Shown here: positions 5,349 to 8,448 of the stretch, one piece after another
How positions within the stretch are numbered: position 1 is the stretch's first letter
Layout: every line of letters starts with the position of its first letter
Assembly (NCBI GenBank): GCA_040905885.1
Contig: JBBDQR010000047.1
Span: 1-8,448, forward strand
Length of the DNA stretch: 8,448 nucleotides
Direction: 5' to 3'
DNA from: JACVRU01 sp040905885
GTDB taxonomy: Bacteria; Actinomycetota; Thermoleophilia; Gaiellales; Gaiellaceae
Position numbers and translations under genes: made by a program
Notes under the pieces: model-generated
Told to the model about the DNA's origin: nothing
The model's database searches: none
Seen by the model: only the letters and a program-made list of their open reading frames with translations

Positions 5349-7252
5349 CGCGCCGCCAGGTAGACGAGGAACAGAAGGGCCGCGCCCAGCGCGAGCGCGA
5401 GCACGTATGTGCGGAGGAAGCCGGTCTGGGCCGCCGAGACGCCGCGTCCCAGCCCGCGCGTGCCGGCGGCGACGCCGGCGATCGAGCCGCCGACCACCGG
5501 GCCTTCGACCCAGCGCGTCCAGAGCCGCGAGACCGCGACGGCCGGCCGGTAGAAGACGAGGTCGTAGGCCTCGTCGAACCAGAACTTCCGCTCGAGGAGC
5601 TCCTGGAGGGTGGGCACGCGCGGGACGGCGAGCCGGCGGGCCGAGTAGAGCGCCCAGGCGAGCGCGATCCCGGCGGCGCTGAGCAGCGTGGCGAGGACGC
5701 TCGTGACCACGTCCTCCGCGACGGTCGGCCGGACGAGGTCCTCGACGACGGGGTGCAGCCACGTCTCGACCGGCGTGTACAGGATCGCCCACTGGACCCA
5801 GCCGCCGACGACGGCGAGCACGGCCAGCGCGCCCACCGCGACGGCCATGGCCACGCCGGGCACGTCCCGGCGGGGCACGTGCAGGTGCTCGCGCGCGAAC
5901 GCGGACGGCTCCCCGCCCCAGACCATGAACACCATCCGGAACGTGTAGAGCGCGGTCAGGAAGACGCCGGCGAGCGCGAGCCCGTAGAGCGCGACGCCGT
6001 CGCCGCCCGACGCCCAGGCGGCGGCGAGGATCGAGTCCTTGGAGAAGAAGCCGGCGAACGGCGGCAGCCCGGAGAGCGCGAGCGCGCCGATCAGGAACGC
6101 CCACCAGGTGCGCGGCAGCAGCCTCCGCAGGCCGCCCATCCGCCGCATGTCCTCCTCCCCCGCCAGCGCGTGGATGACGATGCCGGCCGCGAGGAAGAGC
6201 AGCGCCTTGAAGAACGCGTGCGTCATCAGGTGGAACATCGAGGACGCGTAGGCGCCGATGCCCGCGGCGAGGAACATGTAGCCGATCTGGGACATCGTCG
6301 AGTAGGCGATCACCCGCTTGACGTTCGTCTGGACGAGCGCGACCAGCCCGGCGAGCAGGAGCGTCGCCGCGCCGAGCCAGGCGGCGAGCGCCTGCACCGG
6401 CGGCGCCGCCTCGAAGAGCGCGTGGGCGCGGACGATCAGGTAGACGCCGGCGGTGACCATCGTCGCCGCGTGGATCAGCGCGGAGACGGGCGTCGGACCC
6501 TCCATCGCGTCCGGCAGCCAGGTGTGGAGCGGGAGCTGGGCCGACTTGGCGACGGCGCCGCCGAGCAGGCCGAGGGCGACGAGCACCTGCACGGTGGGGC
6601 TGAGCTCGTCGACGCGGCCGAAGACGGTGCCGAGATCGAGCGAGCCGGTCTTCCAGATCAGCAGGAAGAGCGACAGCGCCATCGTCGCGTCGCCGACCGC
6701 GTTCATCACGAAGGCCTTCTTCGCGGCGGCGACGGCGGTCGGCCGCTCGTGCCAGAAGCCGATCAGCAGGTAGGAGGAGAGGCCGACGAGCCCCCAGCCG
6801 ACGAGCAGCAGCAGGAAGTTGCCCGTCATCACGAGCAGCAACATCGAGAAGACGAACAGGGCCATGTAGGCGAAGAAGCGCCGCTCCTCCGCCTCGCCGT
6901 CCATGTAGCCGATCGAGTAGCCGACGATCAGCGCTCCGACGCCGGCGACGATCAGCATCTCCATCACGGAGAGCGGGTCGATCAGCAGCGTCACGCCGAC
7001 GGTGAGGTCGCCGGCGGAGAGCCACGTCCAGGCGGTCGTCACGCCCGCACGCTCCTCCGCGTCCCTCGCCCACATCGCGACGAAGGCGACGACCGCGGCG
7101 ACGAAGGAGGCGGCGACGGCGAAGGTGGCGAGGTAGCCGGCCCCGCGGCGGGAGATGCGCGTGCCGGCCGCGGTGATCAGGCCGGCGGCGGCGAGCGGCG
7201 CGACGAGCGTGAACCAGGAGGCGGCGGAGATCAATGGCTCACCCGGTGGCAT
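5345..7252 (-). CDS. nuoL: NADH-quinone oxidoreductase subunit L
   Basis: NuoL is the most distal antiporter-like subunit of complex I, with a long C-terminal amphipathic helix that clamps the membrane arm. It has 635 residues from ATG 7252, or 629 from an in-frame TTG at 7234. Family motifs are intact: Lys236 in AVAKSAQLPLHTWLPDAM, His261 in SALIHAATMVTAGVY, and Lys405-Asp406 in AGFFSKDSIL. The one exception is TM5, where the family has GWE (E. coli Glu144): this protein reads LVGWGLVGLSSYLLIG, with Gly154 (codon GGG) at the glutamate. Residues about 540-600 fit the lateral helix, followed by a last membrane helix. The start is uncertain. The ATG lies inside the arm of foldback repeat copy B and lacks a ribosome site. 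The TTG sits at the repeat's edge, with GGTGAG 3 bases before it, and would exclude the repeat from the protein. Confidence 0.96.
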   Translation of the reverse strand: MPPGEPLISAASWFTLVAPLAAAGLITAAGTRISRRGAGYLATFAVAASFVAAVVAFVAMWARDAEERAGVTTAWTWLSAGDLTVGVTLLIDPLSVMEMLIVAGVGALIVGYSIGYMDGEAEERRFFAYMALFVFSMLLLVMTGNFLLLLVGWGLVGLSSYLLIGFWHERPTAVAAAKKAFVMNAVGDATMALSLFLLIWKTGSLDLGTVFGRVDELSPTVQVLVALGLLGGAVAKSAQLPLHTWLPDAMEGPTPVSALIHAATMVTAGVYLIVRAHALFEAAPPVQALAAWLGAATLLLAGLVALVQTNVKRVIAYSTMSQIGYMFLAAGIGAYASSMFHLMTHAFFKALLFLAAGIVIHALAGEEDMRRMGGLRRLLPRTWWAFLIGALALSGLPPFAGFFSKDSILAAAWASGGDGVALYGLALAGVFLTALYTFRMVFMVWGGEPSAFAREHLHVPRRDVPGVAMAVAVGALAVLAVVGGWVQWAILYTPVETWLHPVVEDLVRPTVAEDVVTSVLATLLSAAGIALAWALYSARRLAVPRVPTLQELLERKFWFDEAYDLVFYRPAVAVSRLWTRWVEGPVVGGSIAGVAAGTRGLGRGVSAAQTGFLRTYVLALALGAALLFLVYLAAR

Positions 7253-7395
7253 TTGTGGATGCCCGGGTCGCGAGCACCAAGCGATCCAAGGACGCAGGGA
7301 GCGCTCATAGCCGTAGCTATGGGCGCGACGGAGGACGCCGGAGCGCGCCGCGTGATCGCGGGCCGGGCGCCGGAGGATGTCGCCGGGTGAGCCAT
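7234..7395. repeat. foldback intergenic repeat, copy B (162 bp)
   Basis: This is the second copy of the element at 1219-1382. The ends are 19-base inverted repeats, 7234-7252 (ATGGCTCACCC...) against the reverse complement of 7377-7395, matching at 17 positions; the two mismatches leave G-T pairs. Inside them, 7261-7277 and its counterpart match at 14 of 17 positions. The central hairpin is 7301-7311 (GCGCTCATAGC) with 7316-7326, around a CGTA loop, and lies within a base of the exact middle of the element. The core shared with copy A is 7278-7340. On the gene strand the repeat begins at the last base of the nuoK TGA (7397-7395) and ends on the first base of the possible nuoL TTG start (7234-7232). 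It is the only gap in an otherwise overlapping operon. I see no clear target-site duplication. Confidence 0.85.
7301..7326. other. central hairpin of repeat copy B
   Basis: Eleven base pairs form between 7301-7311 and 7316-7326 around loop CGTA; ten are standard and one is a T-G pair. The stem keeps its length and shape compared with copy A while its sequence changes in a compensated way, and the loop shortens from six to four bases. Confidence 0.8.
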
Positions 7396-7703
7396 CAACC
7401 GCGCAGGGTCGTGAGGCGGTCGACGTCGAGCGCGAGGTTGCGGCGTGCCATGGCGACGATCAGGCCGAGGCCGACGACGACCTCTGACGCGGCCACGGCC
7501 ATCACCGTCAGCGCGAAGATCTGCCCGTCCCCGTCGCCGTGGAGCCGGGAGAAGCCGATCAGGGCCAGGTTGGCGCCGTTGAGCATGATCTCGAGCGAGA
7601 GGAGGACGATCAGCGGGCTGCGGCGGACGAGCACGCCGAGCGCCCCGATCGCGAACAGGAACGCGGCCACCGAGAGGTACCAGGCGATCCCGGGGCCGAG
7701 CAT
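7395..7703 (-). CDS. nuoK: NADH-quinone oxidoreductase subunit K
   Basis: NuoK is a small three-helix membrane subunit of complex I, related to MrpC, that passes the conformational or proton signal between NuoJ/A/H and the pump subunits. It has 102 residues, the usual size. The two buried glutamates needed for proton movement are visible: Glu38 in LLSLEIMLNGANL and Glu74 in AAASEVVVGLGL, matching E. coli Glu36 and Glu72. The helices lie at about 8-26, 31-52 and 62-84. The start is ATG 7703-7701, overlapping the nuoJ TAA by one base, with AGGAG 8 bases upstream (7716-7712). Its TGA stop is the boundary of foldback repeat copy B. Confidence 0.97.
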   Translation of the reverse strand: MLGPGIAWYLSVAAFLFAIGALGVLVRRSPLIVLLSLEIMLNGANLALIGFSRLHGDGDGQIFALTVMAVAASEVVVGLGLIVAMARRNLALDVDRLTTLRG

Positions 7704-8242
7704 TACTGCATCTCCTGGGTGCGGCGCGAGTGCGCGCCGAGGATGACCCCGCCGACCGCGGCGACGAGCAGCACTATCGACGTGATCTCGAAGGCGAGCA
7801 GGTGGTCGGAGAGGAAGAGCCGGCCGATCTCCTGCGGGCCGCCGAAACCCTCGCGGACTGTGGCCGTGTCGGCGAGCCGGTCGCCGGCCTTGAGGGCGAT
7901 CACGACCACGATCTCGAGCAGCAAGGCCGCCGAGGCGGTCGCCGCGGCGACGGCCTGCCAGGTCGGCCCGCCCGCCCAGGCCACGTCCGCCCGGCCGCCC
8001 AGGTAGGCGATCACGAACAGGAACATGACGACGACCGCGCCGGCGTAGACGAGCACCTGCGCCGCCGCCACGAACTCGGCCGAGAGGAGCAGGAAGAGCA
8101 CGGCGAGCGAGCCGAGGTTCCCGATCAGCGCCAGCGCCGAGAAGAACGGGTTCGTGAAGGTGACGACCGCGATCCCGGAGCCGAGGCAGGCGAAGGCGGC
8201 CGCGAGCCAGACGATCCAGACGAGGATGTTGCCGGCGTCCAC
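7703..8242 (-). CDS. nuoJ: NADH-quinone oxidoreductase subunit J
   Basis: NuoJ is a five-helix membrane subunit of complex I lying between the quinone module and NuoK. From GTG 8242-8240 it has 179 residues (MDAGNILVWIVW). The most conserved stretch of the family, in the third helix with its known pi-bulge, reads AAAQVLVYAGAVVVMFLFVI. The preceding NPFFSALALIGNLGSLAVLF also fits. A polar loop (DRLADTATVREGFGGPQEIG) precedes the last helix. The frame stays open upstream of the GTG, but that region codes for nuoI in another frame. The GTG shares its first base with the nuoI TAG (TAGTG), so translation is probably coupled; no strong separate ribosome site is seen. Confidence 0.95.
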   Translation of the reverse strand: MDAGNILVWIVWLAAAFACLGSGIAVVTFTNPFFSALALIGNLGSLAVLFLLLSAEFVAAAQVLVYAGAVVVMFLFVIAYLGGRADVAWAGGPTWQAVAAATASAALLLEIVVVIALKAGDRLADTATVREGFGGPQEIGRLFLSDHLLAFEITSIVLLVAAVGGVILGAHSRRTQEMQ

Positions 8243-8448
8243 TACGAAGCGCTCTTGTAGTAGGGGATCGGCGTGTCGTAGAGCTCGCGGTCGGCGACCG
8301 GCACCCGCTTGATCGGCTCCACGAGCAGCATGTCCTTCGTGTAGATCAGGTCGTCGCGCGCGTATTCGGAGAGCTCGAAGTCGTTCTCCAGCGTGATCGC
8401 GTCGAAGGGGCACGCGAGCTCGCAGTAGCCGCAGAAGATGCAGCGGCT
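8242..8448 (-). CDS. nuoI: NADH-quinone oxidoreductase subunit I, C-terminal part (partial)
   Basis: The last 68 codons are present; the rest lies beyond the right edge. NuoI is the ferredoxin-like subunit at the base of the peripheral arm; it holds clusters N6a and N6b and passes electrons to NuoB. The visible part begins in the second 4Fe-4S motif, RCIFCGYCELACPFDA, with Cys-x2-Cys-x2-Cys-x3-Cys-Pro spacing, and continues AITLENDFELSEY and RDDLIYTKDMLL, all typical of NuoI. It ends YYKSAS at TAG 8244-8242, sharing one base with the nuoJ GTG. The first cluster motif cannot be checked here. Confidence 0.96.
   Translation of the reverse strand, partial: SRCIFCGYCELACPFDAITLENDFELSEYARDDLIYTKDMLLVEPIKRVPVADRELYDTPIPYYKSAS

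Noticed and set aside
3948..5363. Long plus-strand open frame (471 codons) opposite nuoM
   Set aside because: It is a GC-rich shadow of nuoM: composition is dominated by Arg, Glu, Asp and Ala with no domain pattern, and nuoM on the other strand is unmistakable.
5753..7390. Long plus-strand open frame (545 codons) opposite nuoL
   Set aside because: It is a shadow of nuoL with the same low-complexity Arg/Asp/Glu/Gly-rich composition, and it runs through the foldback repeat.
7234..7395. Insertion-sequence remnant with target-site duplication or transposase
   Set aside because: Inverted ends exist, but there is no open frame resembling a transposase and no clear flanking duplication in either copy, so at most it is a non-autonomous element.
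1..8448. CRISPR array, tRNA or rRNA genes
   Set aside because: No regularly spaced short repeats, no cloverleaf-like or CCA-ended segment and no rRNA-like stretch were seen; nearly all the window is protein-coding.

Overview
The window is GC-rich DNA of actinobacterial type. Codon third positions are almost all G or C, and GTG starts and 1-4 base stop/start overlaps are common. The protein set would fit the Thermoleophilia (Gaiellales or Solirubrobacterales), but that placement is an impression from protein style, not a search.

Right-hand two thirds (2458-8448, minus strand): the distal end of a respiratory complex I operon, in the order nuoI (3' part only), nuoJ, nuoK, nuoL, nuoM, nuoN. NuoI carries electrons through two 4Fe-4S clusters. 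NuoJ and NuoK are small membrane subunits that link the quinone site to the pump arm. NuoL, NuoM and NuoN are the three antiporter-like proton channels. Every junction is a 1-4 base stop/start overlap except nuoK/nuoL, which holds a 162-base foldback repeat. NuoL also has glycine where the family has its TM5 channel glutamate, while NuoM and NuoN keep theirs.

Middle (2083-2501): a plus-strand gene for an unrecognised four-helix membrane protein runs into the end of nuoN with a 44-base tail-to-tail overlap. It is divergent from the next gene across 53 bases. That gap holds an 11-base tandem duplication and a possible leaderless promoter.

Left (69-2082, minus strand): a three-gene cluster of a UPF0173/YtkL-type metallo-beta-lactamase-fold hydrolase, an unrecognised 94-residue protein, and a DUF1028 protein with a C-terminal PG_binding_2-like domain. 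A second copy of the foldback repeat (164 bases) fills the space between the first two genes. A 10-codon ORF overlaps the end of the DUF1028 gene. At the left edge, the last 21 codons of a plus-strand gene converge on the cluster.

The main discovery candidate is the pair of about 163-base imperfect palindromes (1219-1382 and 7234-7395). They share a conserved core and a central hairpin with compensating base changes, and each fits exactly between the stop codon of one gene and the start of the next. They look like an ERIC-like or MITE-like intergenic repeat family of this lineage.
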